Origin: Entrophospora sp. SA101
Lineage: Eukaryota > Glomeromycota > Glomeromycetes > Entrophosporales > Entrophosporaceae
DNA: 38,830 nt
Assembly: GCA_958430865.1 (NCBI GenBank)
Contig: CAUDNR010004073.1
Location: 1,920-40,749, forward strand
Direction of reading: 5' to 3'
Shown here: piece by piece, positions 9,856 through 21,782 of the stretch
Numbering within the stretch: the stretch's first letter is position 1
Layout: every line of letters starts with the position of its first letter
Translations under genes and position numbers: made by a program
Notes under the pieces: model-generated
What the model was told of the DNA's origin: nothing
Database searches by the model: none
The model's input: the letters and a program-made list of their open reading frames with translations, nothing else

Positions 9856-12285
9856 GCTATTCGTCAAGTTGATCCATCTTTCAAAGGGTTCCAATCTATT
9901 CCATTTAATGATCTTGACAATTCATTGACAATACCCACAGACCGTCGATTATTTGCTGTTGGTCAAGCAATGATTGAAAAAAATTATACAATTGATCAAA
10001 TTCATGATCTTACCAAGATTGATAAATGGTTTTTACACAAACTAGGCAATATTGTCAATGTTCAACATGAATTAACACATGCTGGAAAACTTGAAAATGT
10101 TTCAAAAGAATTGTTACAAGAAGCTAAAAAGAAAGGATTTTCTGATGCTCAGATTGCCTCATTTTTGGAAAAAAATGTTACTGAAGATCAAGTCAGAAAA
10201 GCTAGAAAAGATGTTGGTATTACACCATTTGTTAAAAGAATTGATACTCTTGCTGCCGAATTTCCAGCACAAACAAATTATTTGTACACCACATATAATG
10301 CTTCAACTCATGATATAGATTTTAATGATCATGGTTCTATGGTGTTGGGATCTGGTGTATATCGTATTGGATCATCTGTTGAATTTGATTGGTGTGGTGT
10401 ATCAGCAATTCGTGCACTTCGTGACATGGGTAAAAAGACTGTCATGGTAAATTACAACCCAGAGACTGTTTCAACCGATTTTGATGAGTGTGACAGACTT
10501 TATTTTGAGGAACTTTCATATGAGAGAGTTATGGATATTTATGAACAAGAAAATGCTGAAAATATAGTTATATCCGTTGGTGGTCAATTACCACAAAATA
10601 TTGCTTTGAGATTATACCAAAATAAAGCTAATATAATGGGTACCAGTCCTGTTATGATTGATAAAGCTGAAGATAGATACAAGTTCTCCAAGATTTTGGA
10701 TCAAATTGGTGTTGATCAACCTGAATGGAAGGAATTGACTAGTGCTCAAGAAGCTGAAAAATTTGCTGATAAAGTTGGGTAAGTTGAATTAACCAAAAAA
10801 AATCAATTAAAAAATTTTTTTTTCAATACAGTATAACCCTCGTTTCAACGGAGTGGCTGGACATATAAGAAATTTTCATTTAAAATCCGTTGAAATGAAA
10901 TTACTAATCACGTTTCAACGGATATGTTTTCATAATGTGTGACAAAGATTTTTAAAATCCGTTGAAACGCGAATTTAATTATAATCGTTGAAACGCGAAT
11001 TTAATTATAATCGTTGAAACACGAATTTAATTATAATCCGTTGAAACAAGGGTTATACTGTAATAAACGCTTTTATTTATTTACTAATCGCTTTATTTAT
11101 TTGTGTATTTTTTATAGATACCCAGTTCTTGTTCGTCCATCATATGTACTTTCAGGTGCTGCCATGAATGTTTGTCATAGTCATGAAGCACTACACAGAA
11201 ATCTTTCTGAAGCTACATCTGTTTCACCATTACATCCAGTAGTTATTACCAAATTTATTTTGGGTGCCTCTGAAATTGATGTTGATGCTGTAGCCTACAA
11301 AGGTAATCTATTGGTTCATGCAGTATCTGAACATGTAGAAAATGCGGGTGTACATTCTGGTGATGCAACCTTAGTTTTACCACCTCGTGACATTAATGAA
11401 GAAACAATGGAAAATTTAAAGGTGATTGCACAGAAAGTTGCAAAAGCATTTGAAATTACAGGACCATTTAATATGCAGATCATTAAGAAAGATGAACCTG
11501 ATGGTGAAGTAGAATTGAAGGTTATTGAATGTAATCTTAGGGCATCTAGATCATTCCCATTTGTTTCTAAAGTTCTTGGTGTTAACTTTATTGATGTTGC
11601 AACTCGTGCTTTGTGTGATGAAAATGTACCTGAACCAGTTGATCTTATGAAAGAAAAGAGAGATTACCAAGCTGTCAAAGTACCACAATTCTCATGGACT
11701 CGTTTACAAGGAGCTGATCCATTCCTTGGTGTGGAAATGGCATCAACAGGAGAAGTGGCATGTTTTGGTAAAGATAAATATGAAGCTTACTGGTCAGCCA
11801 TTCAATCTACACAAAACTTTAGAGTACCAGAACTTGGATCTGGCATTTTAATTGGTAGAGACGAACTTACAAATGATGAAGATTTCTTTACTGTTGCATA
11901 TACATTATCAAAGGATTTAGATCATCCATTGTACACAAGTTCACAACAAGTAACAGACTGGTTAAATAAACGTGACATACATGCTAAAACATTATCTTTA
12001 CCAGTTGATGATAAAAAAGAATTACAAAAGGCTTTCAAAGATAATAAAATAGATTTTGTATTTAATTTGGCACAACTTAGAGCACCAACTATTAATGATG
12101 AGAATTACATTGAAAGAAGATCAGCTGTAGATTTTGGTATACCATTGGTTAATGATAGCAAATGTGCCAAATTATTTGTAGAAGCTCTCAAGAGAAAAAG
12201 AATTGAATTTAGTGGACTAGTTGATGGTAAAATACCAAATGAAGTTAAAAGTTGGTCAGATTTTATTGGAGGAAGATATTGTTAA
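9856..12285 (+). pseudogene. Carbamoyl-phosphate synthase (arginine-type) large subunit, 5'-truncated
   Basis: Two exons (9856-10778 and 11118-12285) join to 696 codons. They match the C-terminal part of the fungal arginine-pathway CPSase large subunit (full length about 1120-1180 aa): the oligomerisation region; the second ATP-grasp synthetase unit, which makes carbamoyl phosphate from carbamate (VLGSGVYRIGSSVEFDWC, NYNPETVSTDFDE, RPSYVLSGAAMNV, AGVHSGDATLVLPP, KVIECNLRASRSFPFVSK); and the C-terminal MGS-like regulatory domain ending SWSDFIGG. The whole first ATP-grasp unit, about 400-430 residues, is missing. The first visible exon begins right after a TTTATAG acceptor with AIRQVDP and has no start codon. 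The end after the MGS-like domain marks it as a stand-alone large subunit rather than the CAD/Ura2 fusion. The remaining frame is intact and motifs are conserved, so truncation is recent or artefactual. Confidence 0.88.
10829..11060. mobile_element. Short inverted-repeat element (MITE) inside the synthase intron
   Basis: A 232-bp element flanked by TA on both sides (10827-10828 and 11061-11062). The ends are inverted repeats of about 24 bp with one mismatch, beginning CAGTATAACCC and ending GGGTTATACTG. TA target duplication and CAGT ends fit non-autonomous Tc1/mariner-type elements. Inside, the word CGTTTCAACGGA or its complement recurs about seven times, including three near-perfect tandem 25-bp units at about 10960-11035. 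It has no coding capacity. It lies wholly within the intron at 10779-11117 and leaves both splice sites intact. Confidence 0.88.
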
Positions 12286-12915
12286 AATATGATTTTTTTC
12301 CAACGGAGTCAAAAGAATATATATATAAATATATAAATATGATTTTAATCATTCATGTAAACTATAATTTATAATTTTTTTTTACAACCAAAATTAAATA
12401 ATTTAAATAATGCATTTTTTTTAATCATAATTTTTTAATACATTTAATCATTTTTTTCATCCGTTTTTTTTTAATTCATTTTTTATAACTTATTCGTAAA
12501 ATAAAAAAATAAAATTTTTTAATTTAATTGATCAAGTAGTACACATGTATGTGTTAGTGACTTGAAACGACATGTGTAACTCTCACTTTTCCCTCCTGAT
12601 GCACGCAGCATACATCAATAAAAATTAGAATTAGTATATATATATGATGATGATAGTGCGTAATCATCAACAATTCTCCTGATTTATATTGTTATTATTA
12701 TTTTTCCTATATATATACAAGTTTTATTTTTCCAGCCCCCATTTATTATTCTCACTCTCTTCTTCAAAAAAAATTTTCCCATTAACAACAATATAGACAT
12801 CGTTGTATTAACAAAAACATTTCTTTAATAAAAATTGTTGATATTTTTCTAAAAACGTGTGTTAAAACTTGGTTTTTTTCTTAAATTATAAATAATAATA
12901 AACAATAATTCAAAA
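12286..12915. other. Intergenic: upstream region of ATG8
   Basis: The first 250 bp are T-rich 3' flank of the synthase. A somewhat GC-richer patch at 12540-12610 (with ACATGT-type words at 12543 and 12569) and a pyrimidine-rich stretch at 12735-12765 precede the ATG8 start and are the likely promoter and leader. No specific factor site can be claimed. Confidence 0.45.
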
Positions 12916-13643
12916 ATGAGGTCAAAATTCAAAGATGAACATCTCTTTGGTATGTGTATGTTAAACCATTTGTAAAAGATAATATTGGTTAAATCATTTA
13001 AATATGTTTGTTTGTAGAAAAGTTTAAATATTTATTCTTATTAAAAAATTCATATATATATATATATATATATTTAAATAGAAAAACGTAAAGCCGAAGC
13101 TGAAAGGATTAGACAAAAATATCCTGATAGGATTCCGGTAAGTCAATAAATATATGATGATGATAATAAATACAATAAATAAAAATTTCCAAGTAGCTAA
13201 AAAAACAAACATCTCACATCGTCTTATTAATTAATTAGGTTATATGCGAAAAAGTAGAAAAATCAGATATTGCAACAATCGATAAAAAAAAATATTTAGT
13301 TCCAGCAGATTTAACAGTTGGACAATTTGTTTATGTGATTCGTAAACGTATCAAGTTGAGCCCGGAGAAGGCAATTTTTATTTTTGTTGATGAAGTTCTT
13401 CCACCAACAGCTGCACTTATGTCAAGTATTTATGAAGAACATAAAGATGATGATGGATTCTTATATATAACGTAAGTGTTTATTATTAATTGTAGGGATA
13501 TGGTGGGGTGTAGTAGATATTAGATACGGTATATGGTACATGGTATATAGTCATATTCATTATTGGAGAAAACTCATTAATTTAATTTCTTTGATTTTTT
13601 ATAAAGGTATTCTGGGGAAAATACATTTGGATTTTACCAATAG
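12916..13643 (+). CDS. Autophagy ubiquitin-like protein Atg8
   Basis: Four exons (12916-12949, 13082-13137, 13239-13471, 13607-13643) give 119 aa, the normal family length. The N-terminal helices are [11 protein letters not shown] and [20 protein letters not shown], followed by the ubiquitin-like fold ([41 protein letters not shown]) and the tail [12 protein letters not shown]116 is the residue exposed when Atg4 removes the last three residues, and it is then joined to phosphatidylethanolamine on the phagophore by Atg7/Atg3. Hydrophobic pockets that bind AIM/LIR motifs are conserved. All introns are GT-AG, and the first contains an (AT)n run at about 13051-13073. No damage is seen. The start is the only ATG compatible with the family N-terminus. 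Confidence 0.97.
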
Positions 13644-15003
13644 TTGATTTGATTTGATGAGTTAATAAAGCTTAATTATCTAATTATCGTTATTCTTAAT
13701 TATATATAGTTTGATAGTTTTTTTTTTTTATATTTTTTTTATATTTGTTATTATGATTAATGTTAATTTTGCTATAATTTTTATGTGCGAATAAAAAAAA
13801 TTGTTTGATTGAAATTGAATTAAATTGAATTACTAATTTTTAATTTTTAAATCATGGGATTTTAAAAAATACCAAAGTAATATAATAAAAGCAATCTCAT
13901 TAATCTCATTCCAAAATCGGAAAATTTTATTTTACCAAAAAAAAAAATTTCATTATTATTTTTTTTTTCATTTTTTATTGTTTTATATAAAATTTTGTAC
14001 AATATTTTTTACTAATCGGGAATTAATTTAAAAATTCAAAAATGAGAAAAATAGAATGTTTATATGTGATGTCAATAACAATATAATAATAATAATAAAT
14101 AATAAAGATATTTATAATGTGTATATGTTTTGTGTGTGTAAAATGAAAAAATGTATGTATATTTATAAAAAAATGGTGCAATATATATAAAAAAGAAATA
14201 TATAAAAAAAAAAATAAAAAAAAAAAATTTAATATTTACTAAAAATTTAAAGAGAAATTTTAATAAATAATTTTTTTTATTAAATTCCTCATATATAAAA
14301 TAAAAATAATAAGATTATTTAATGATTATTATCACCATTATCAAACTCTGACTAATCATTCTAATTGTCTTGATTAACTATATATTGATTTGATATATTT
14401 CTAAATAATATTTTATCTCACACATCTAAATAATGATAATAATTAAAAAAGGGAATTATAATAGTTTTTTTTTTGTTATATACAAATTTAGAGCGAAACA
14501 TTATTTTATAATCGTGTATATATAAAAGAAGAGAAAAAATAAAATGAAAAAGAAAATAAATATTATGAGGAAAATAAAAGAGTAAGCGCTAAAAGAAATA
14601 ATAATAATAGTTGTAGATTTGATTTAATTAAATTGTTGTTGCTTTGTCAATTGATTGATCTTTGAATGCATATGAGTACGTGAATGTGTGTGAGTTTGTG
14701 TATTATGTTGTATAAAAGCGTTTTATGTGAGTATATGAATGAGTAGTTGTGTATAAAAAATATAATAATAATAGTAAGATGATATGTAAAAGGGTAATTG
14801 GAAAATAAAAAGGGGAAAATGTACAAATGAAGTGCGAGTAAAAAAAATTTATTTATTTATATATATAATAGTTGTATTAAGGGGAAAGAAAAGCAAAAAA
14901 AAATATAATAAAGTTATTAGGATTGAAATAAGATTAATCCCAATAATCCCAATAGTCATTGTCATAATTAATCATTAATAATAATAAATAAGCATGTTTT
15001 AAA
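13644..15003. other. Intergenic between convergent ATG8 and C2H2 gene
   Basis: Over 1.3 kb of A/T homopolymers and AAT/AT repeats; the two flanking genes point toward it. AATAAA-like words follow the ATG8 stop. No gene is seen. Confidence 0.6.
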
Positions 15004-15899
15004 TTAATGTTTCTCTATGCAAGCAATATCAACCAGGATTTGCGCTGCCTGTTGAATTATCATAATTAGTGATGATTGATATAATTTGTTGTGATGGAGA
15101 TAGTTTTTTTGTTGTTTAATATTTTGTTGGGAAAGATGATGATCAATAAATAAAAATTTTGTTAGTAAAAATTCATTAATTAAATCAAATAACAACAATA
15201 TTATAAAGATAACTAATCAATTGATTATCATTATTATATTAATAAGTTACCTCCATCATTTGAACTTGTTGATGTTTCGTCAAGTTAAATTTGAGACAAA
15301 GATCCCAACTTTCATGATGTTCCCATAAGTGCTTTTTAATTATTAATAATAAAGCGATGTTAATGTTTTGTAAATATGAAATGCTTATAATTCACCATCA
15401 TCGTCACATGATAAGATGTTACAATTACCTTAACCAAACAATTTCTATGTTTATAGTTTTTACCACAATTGTTACAAGTATATGACGTTTTTGATGAAAC
15501 AGTAGATGGTGGAGGACTATTACCACCTTCTTCGCTTTGGCTATCAACGGGAGTTACTATTTGGTTATTTTCTTCATATTTTATTGTTAATTCAGAGTTA
15601 CGATGACGATGATGGTCACTAATCACTTCCTCCGTCACTGCTAAATGAAAGAATAGAATAAAATGTCAAAAAATGAAAACATAACAAGTAATATGTATAT
15701 ATGTATGTATGTGTATACATAAATATATCTATATATTATATTCATCAAATTATTGTTATTGTTATTGTAAAGCAGTGGGGAGGAAATACTTACCATCAGT
15801 CGAGTAATAGTTTGCACCTTTAGAGTATTTATTTCTGTTAGAAGCGGCCGATGTATTGTTAGTTCTTGTTGTGTTAGTAGTATTGGTAAAAGGACTCAT
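15004..15899 (-). CDS. Small single-finger C2H2 protein (fungal type)
   Basis: Four exons on the minus strand (15899-15794, 15640-15429, 15331-15251, 15048-15004) join in frame to 147 aa. Residues 1-85 are low complexity (NTTNTTRTNNT, SPPPSTVSSK). One C2H2 finger follows with C91, C94, H107 and H111 or H112; the intron separates the cysteine half from the histidine half (CNNCGKNYKHRNCLVK then HLWEHHESWD). The finger is followed by KFNLTKHQQVQMME and AAQILVDIA, a conserved helix found after the finger in a family of fungal regulators. The last exon has only 14 codons plus stop; it is kept because the continuation matches that family pattern. Probably a nuclear protein; its targets are unknown. 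Confidence 0.8.
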
Positions 15900-17756
15900 T
15901 TTGTTATTGTTGTCAAGTTGTCTGTTTTTGTTTTTTTAAAGATATATATAGATGAAGGTTTACGAACGAAGAAAAAATAAATAAGAGTATTTTTTTTGTT
16001 TGTTGGTTGTTGTTATGAAAAAAATAATAAAATAATAAGTGGTTTGTTTTTTTGTTGTGATAAAAAAAAAGATTATTTGTTCTGATGAAAAAATAATTTT
16101 TTTTTGCTAAAAAGATAGATTAAAAAAATTTTTTTTTAAAATAAAAAATCATGATAAAAATTTTTTTTTCTCCACCTTTTTATAAAAATTTTGGCGTAAA
16201 AAAATTTTTTTTTTTCAATAATAAAATATATATAAAAAATAAACAATAAAACATGAAATAATAAATATGGTAATGTTGATGATGGTTCTCTCATAAAAAA
16301 AAAACCCAATTTTTAAACTAAATTGATAGACTGATAATTTGCACAATGATACGATGACTTCATCAATAGCTAAATTTTTTTTTGTTTTTGATCATGTGAC
16401 TAAATTATAAATTTGATATGGTTAGTTTGATATTTTTTGATTTGAAATTAACAGAATTAGAGAGGGATAGTAGTGGTGTGTTTATTATAATTAATAATTG
16501 ATTATTATTGTGCTAATTATCATGACGGACGTTATGGATTTTTCTTTAAAGGCCATTCATTTTTTTTATGACGCGTCATCAAAAAATTTAAAATTTCCCG
16601 CTTTTTTTTTTAATTTATGAGTCATAACCATTCTTATCACAATATTAATTGCAAAAATAAATAAATAAAATAATAATTATATTTTAGGTAAAAAGAAATT
16701 AAGAAAATAATGTATTTTATAGGAAACTATCAACAAAATATTTGTATTTTACCTCCACGTGACTTACATATTGTAGATCAGAATGAATAAATTCACAGAT
16801 TTATTATCGAGTTCTCTCTCTTATTTGCCAAATCTACGTTTATTATTGAGAAAAAAATGAGAAAATATGTAATGAACCTTTTCTTAATTGGGAATGGATA
16901 ACGTGAGGGGAGGTAATCTGAAATGTAATCCTGGCTATTATGTTACTATTACCATGTATATCTTTGTTAAAATTTTTGGGGTGAGGTGCTTTGATGTGAA
17001 GTTCCGATTGGCTAATTTGAACTTCACACATGTCAATTTAAAAAATCGATTTTGACACACACAACATTTCCAAATAAAATATATCAACAATGAATGAACT
17101 GTAATAATAATAGTAATAAAACAACAATATATCTTTTTGGTGTAGTAACAGCATCAGTATCACCCATTACTTGTAATTTTAAGAGAGGAAAATTAAGCAT
17201 CCAAATTTTTTTAAAATTCACGCCAGCTTCACGAAATATAATTTATTCTAACAATGTTGTAAATAAAAAAAAGAGCCAAGATGCAATTCCAAGTATTCTT
17301 GTTCAAAATATTTACAAGTGAATAAAGAATCTAATCATCATTATTATTGATTGGATAAATATTACAAGTTTTCTCATTTAGGATTAAACCATTTTACTTC
17401 CTGTCAAAAACGATCAGAGAATAATTTACTTATTTATCACTTTATTTATTGAAGAAGACAATAGGCAAAAAAAAAAAAAAAAAAGCTGTATAAGAGTTTA
17501 ATCTAATAAAACATATTGATTAAGTACTCTCTTTTTTCCTTTATTCGTCGATCATCTTTCCTTTTTTTTCTTTGTCTTCACGCCATATTTTGGTGCTTTC
17601 CCATATTAACGATAATTAAACATTAACATTATTAATATTTATTATTAATATTATGATTTTTTTTAGTTATGCTATTTGTAATTCACGTGATAATAATGTA
17701 TAGGATAATTGGGGTCAATAAATTTGGGTGTCCTTCCTTTTCATAAATAGACTCAA
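15900..17756. other. Intergenic, mostly upstream of divergent genes
   Basis: 15900-16250 is a homopolymer-rich leader of the minus-strand C2H2 gene. Two unsupported frames occur at 16843-17031 (minus, 62 codons) and 17094-17321 (plus, 75 codons, N-rich start, then mixed composition). They face away from each other across a 60-bp gap, but neither has a recognisable domain. An 18-A run sits at 17467-17484. Confidence 0.45.
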
Positions 17757-19145
17757 ATGGACTATCCAACGGAAATTTTAAATAAAATATTTAAACTAAA
17801 TAAAGATGATTATGGAACATTGTATTCTTGCATTCTAGTCAACAAAAAATGGTGCGATATTAATATTCGAATTTTATGGAGAGATCCATTCTATTCTGAA
17901 GACGCAATGAAAATATTAATTAATTGTATATTGGCAGAAGATGGGAATTTCTTAAAAGAGTATGATATCAAATTAACTTTTGAACTGTTGGAATACCAAC
18001 CTTTATATAATTACGCTAACTTTGTGACCACAATTGATTTTATAATAATTGTTGGTCGATTCTACGATTTGATACAAGAATACGAGTCTAAAATTTCTTT
18101 TTTAAAGGAAAGGTTGTTAAATTTTATTTTAGATCATTCACCAGGTATTCAAAAATTTAGAGTCTCTGAAACTAATGAACCAGAACATAATGTTCAGTTG
18201 ATTATCAATCATCCCAAGTTTGATAATTGTTTTCAAAGTCTTCGTGAACTGGAGTGTGATTTTTATACGAATGCTAAATTACTTGATATGTTAACAAATA
18301 CTTGTAAAGATATCAAATCGATAAGAATCAAAGGAAATCGTTGTTATCGATACATAAATAATAATCTAGTTCAACTAATCAAAGCACAGAATCAAATCAA
18401 CCAGTTAGCTATTCATCCAAAAGATGATGTCATTTTATCAGACGATTACAAAGAAGCAATATTGGCACATTCACAGTCAATAATTGAATATTCAAGCAAT
18501 TTAAAAAGTAATTTGGATTCTGTAATAACACCAAGCTTTCGAAACTTGAAGGTTTTAATTTTATTGTGTCAACGCGATACTGATTTTGAAAAAATCAACA
18601 TCATTACATTTCCAAGTATCGAAGAATTTATATTATTCACCGAACTGCCGCCATTCGTATTATGCATTGAAATATTCTTGGAAACCAATGGAAAGTCTCT
18701 TAAGGTTATAGATATTGGTAGTAATCAAATTTATGATCTTGAATATTGGAGTAAACTCGTTCAATCAATTGGGCAAAATTGCGAAAACCTACAAGATTTA
18801 TCGATACTTTACAGAAATCAGTTGGATCAATCGTTAATTGGATTATTTAACAATTGTATTAAATTAAAATCAATTAGATTTAGAAAATCTTCTCCTCCGC
18901 ATTATGTAATTGATGGCGATAAAATCTTAACAGTATTAAATCAAACACAACCCAAAAATTTAAAAATTTTAATTTTTGAACATATTTTTCGTATTATGGA
19001 TGTTAAAACTTTAAGCAATCTGGTTGAGAAGTGGGAAGGATACAAGCCTCTTACGATCATATTACCTAAAGATATAGATCCTGTCACAATATTTTTATTA
19101 AAAATGTATCAAAATAACAATTTTTTGAAATTAAAAAGTTTGTAA
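17757..19145 (+). CDS. F-box protein with leucine-rich-repeat-like region
   Basis: A single exon of 462 aa. The N-terminal 45 residues form an F-box (YPTEILNKIFKL, LYSCILVNKKWCDINIRILWRDPF), the motif that docks onto Skp1 in SCF ubiquitin ligases. The rest is an irregular alternation of leucine/isoleucine-rich strands and helices (for example SLRELECDF, NLKVLILLCQ, SLKVIDIGSN, NLQDLSILYR, KLKSIRFRKS, NLKILIFEH), which resembles degenerate leucine-rich repeats used to hold substrates. Large F-box/LRR families of this look are typical of Rhizophagus. The substrate is unknown. The frame is intact and the start is the first ATG, with an in-frame stop upstream. Confidence 0.88.
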   Translation: MDYPTEILNKIFKLNKDDYGTLYSCILVNKKWCDINIRILWRDPFYSEDAMKILINCILAEDGNFLKEYDIKLTFELLEYQPLYNYANFVTTIDFIIIVGRFYDLIQEYESKISFLKERLLNFILDHSPGIQKFRVSETNEPEHNVQLIINHPKFDNCFQSLRELECDFYTNAKLLDMLTNTCKDIKSIRIKGNRCYRYINNNLVQLIKAQNQINQLAIHPKDDVILSDDYKEAILAHSQSIIEYSSNLKSNLDSVITPSFRNLKVLILLCQRDTDFEKINIITFPSIEEFILFTELPPFVLCIEIFLETNGKSLKVIDIGSNQIYDLEYWSKLVQSIGQNCENLQDLSILYRNQLDQSLIGLFNNCIKLKSIRFRKSSPPHYVIDGDKILTVLNQTQPKNLKILIFEHIFRIMDVKTLSNLVEKWEGYKPLTIILPKDIDPVTIFLLKMYQNNNFLKLKSL

Positions 19146-19627
19146 ATTATTTAAATGTAATTTGCTAATAATTATATTACTATTTATATTTATTTTGATA
19201 ATTTATTTATAAAATAAACAGAAAGATCATTCTATGTATACTCTGTTAATAAATAGTAAAGTCTTCTTTTTCTGCAACAATAGGACATATTATTCATGTC
19301 CTATGTATGTATATCTTTTATTCTTTATCTATATGATAATCCTTATTCATTACGCAATTTAAAAAAGTCAATAGTAAGTTATTGCAACAATAGGTAGGAC
19401 ATATTGTTATTCATGTTTTATGCGTGTATATCTTTTATTTTTTTTTAATAATCCCTTGTTACAATTTAAAAATAAATAAAATAGCATTGATTTAATATTT
19501 AACATTTTTTTTTTAAAAAAAAGAATTTGCTATACAGTGATATACATGATAAAATATATAAATATATAAATATATAAATAAATAAAATTACACAAAAGAA
19601 TTATAGAGATAATAATAATTATTACTA
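19146..19627. other. Intergenic with a diverged direct repeat
   Basis: Lies between the convergent F-box and GND1 genes. About 95 bp starting near 19273 recur, diverged, near 19382: TGCAACAATAGG, then GGACATATT, ATTCATG, TGTATATCTTTTATT and CAATTTAAAAA in the same order. No gene is present. Confidence 0.65.
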
Positions 19628-21782
19628 TTAGGCAAGATAAGAGGAAGCGCTAACAGCTCCACCATGACCAGTCCAATTAACATGAACATCTTGATCTTTA
19701 GGATGATTTTCATCGGTATATTCATCAAGATATCTGAATGTATGAGCACTAGTTAACCGAATCCCCACCCCCAAAAAAAATCATTTGTTTAATTATTGAA
19801 ATAAAATGTATTTTAAACAAAAAAAAAAAAAAAATAAATAAATGGACATATTACAAACCCGAAATAATCGCGCATTCCTTGAAGAAGACCAGCAGGCAGT
19901 TTTTCATGTCTATAACCATCATAAAATGAAAGTGCTGATGCAAATGCGGGAGTAGGAATACCAAGTAGAACTGTTTCTGAAATTACTTTACGCCATGAAT
20001 GTTGTGCTTTTTCAATAGCATCCCTAAAGAATGGATCGAAAAGAAGATTTTCAAGATTTGGATTATTGGTATATGCATTTTTAATATCACCTAAGAAAGC
20101 ACTATAAAAAAAAAAAAAAAAAAATCAAAAAGATTTAACATAAATCTTTTTCTTATCAAGATATATATATATCTATGTCAAATAAACTATTTATGAAGAT
20201 TTTTTTTAATGACTAACCTACGAATAATGCAACCACCACGCCACATCAAAGCAATACCAGCATAATTTAAATCCCACTTGTATTCTTTAGCAGCTTCACG
20301 CATAAGCATAAAGCCTTGAGCATATGAAATCAATTTGGAAGCATATAAAGCTTGGCCTATTTGTTTAATGAAGTCTTTTTTATCACCAGTGAAAGCCACA
20401 CGTTCAGGACCTTTTAAAATTTTACTTGCACGTACACGTTCACTCTTCAAAGCTGAAAGTGCACGAGCAAATACAGCTTCGCCTATAAGTGTAAGTGGCA
20501 TTCCAAGATCGAGCGCATTTATTGCTGTCCATTTGCCAGTACCTTTCTGTATAATTTTCCAAAAAAGTTAATTATATATTAAAAGTATATATATATGCGT
20601 GCAAATGTATGAATGAAGAGATTCCATACTTGGCCTGCAGTATCCCTAATTTTTTCTACTAGGGGAGTACCATCAGTGTCTTTATATCTCACGATATCTC
20701 TAGTGATTTCAATCAAAAATGAATCTAATTCACCCTTATTCCACTCTTCAAACACATCACCAATTTGATCATTTGTGAGACCAACTCCTTCCTTCATCAA
20801 ATGATATGCTTCACAAATAAGTTGCATATCACCATACTCGATACCATTATGAACCATTTTAACATAATGACCTGCACCAGATTCACCAACCCAATCACAA
20901 CATGGTTCGTTATCAGCCTTGGCTGCTATAGATTGAAATATTGGTTGTAAATGTTTCCTAATTTTAGAAATAAGAAAAATGAATTTTATTTTTAGAAAGC
21001 AAAAAAAAAAAAAAAAATTATAATAAATAAATAAATAAAAATCATTACCATGCAGCTTTAGAACCTCCAGGCATAAGAGATGGACCATAACGAGCACCAT
21101 CCTCACCGCCAGATACACCGCAACCAACAAACAATAAACCTTTTTCTTCCAAGTATTTACATCTACGAATAGTGTCTGGATAATGCGAATTACCACCATC
21201 AATAATAATATCATCTTTGTCAAGATAAGGAAGTAATTGATCAATAAAATCGTCAACAGCTTGACCAGCTTTAACCAAAAGCATGACTTTTCGTGGCTTT
21301 TTTAATTTTTGGGCAAGATCTTGAATGGAACTAGCACCGATAATACTTTTTCCTAAGATAATAATAATAGATTGATTAATTCATTAATAGTTAATGATAA
21401 TGATAAATTATATAATTAATGATGGATGGATAGGATACCTTTAGCTTCATTTGCTAAGAAATGATCTACTTTTGCAACAGTTCTGTTATATGCAACGACT
21501 GTGAATCCGTGGTCGGCTATGTTAAGAATAAGGTTTTGACCCTTATAAACCCCCGGCGAGAATTAATTTAATGAAGACATGATATGATAACTTGAATAAT
21601 ATTTTTATTAAAAAATTATCGATATTTTACCATAACAGCAAGACCAATAAGGCCAAAGTCACCTCTATCATTAATTAAATAATTAATTCATTAAAATAAA
21701 TAAATGGTATGAAATAAGTTGATAAATATTATTATTATAATATTAATCAATCATTATTATCAAATACTACTTACACAGTCAT
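19628..21782 (-). CDS. GND1: 6-phosphogluconate dehydrogenase, decarboxylating
   Basis: Eight exons on the minus strand (21782-21775, 21664-21631, 21541-21439, 21352-21049, 20957-20630, 20546-20218, 20101-19859, 19748-19628) join without a break to 489 aa, a typical eukaryotic length. The enzyme converts 6-phosphogluconate and NADP+ to ribulose 5-phosphate, CO2 and NADPH in the cytosolic oxidative pentose phosphate pathway. Seen: the dinucleotide fold GLIGLAVMG and the Arg/Thr words AYNRT that favour [14 protein letters not shown]; the substrate signature [35 protein letters not shown] with the catalytic lysine; [10 protein letters not shown] spanning a splice; and the C-terminal [14 protein letters not shown]. 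The first exon codes only two full codons plus two bases, so the start could be missed by automatic callers. The gene looks fully functional. Confidence 0.97.

Noticed and set aside
16843..17321. Divergent small gene pair (minus 62 and plus 75 codons)
   Set aside because: Neither frame shows a domain, signal peptide or plausible splice extension; reported only within the intergenic entry.
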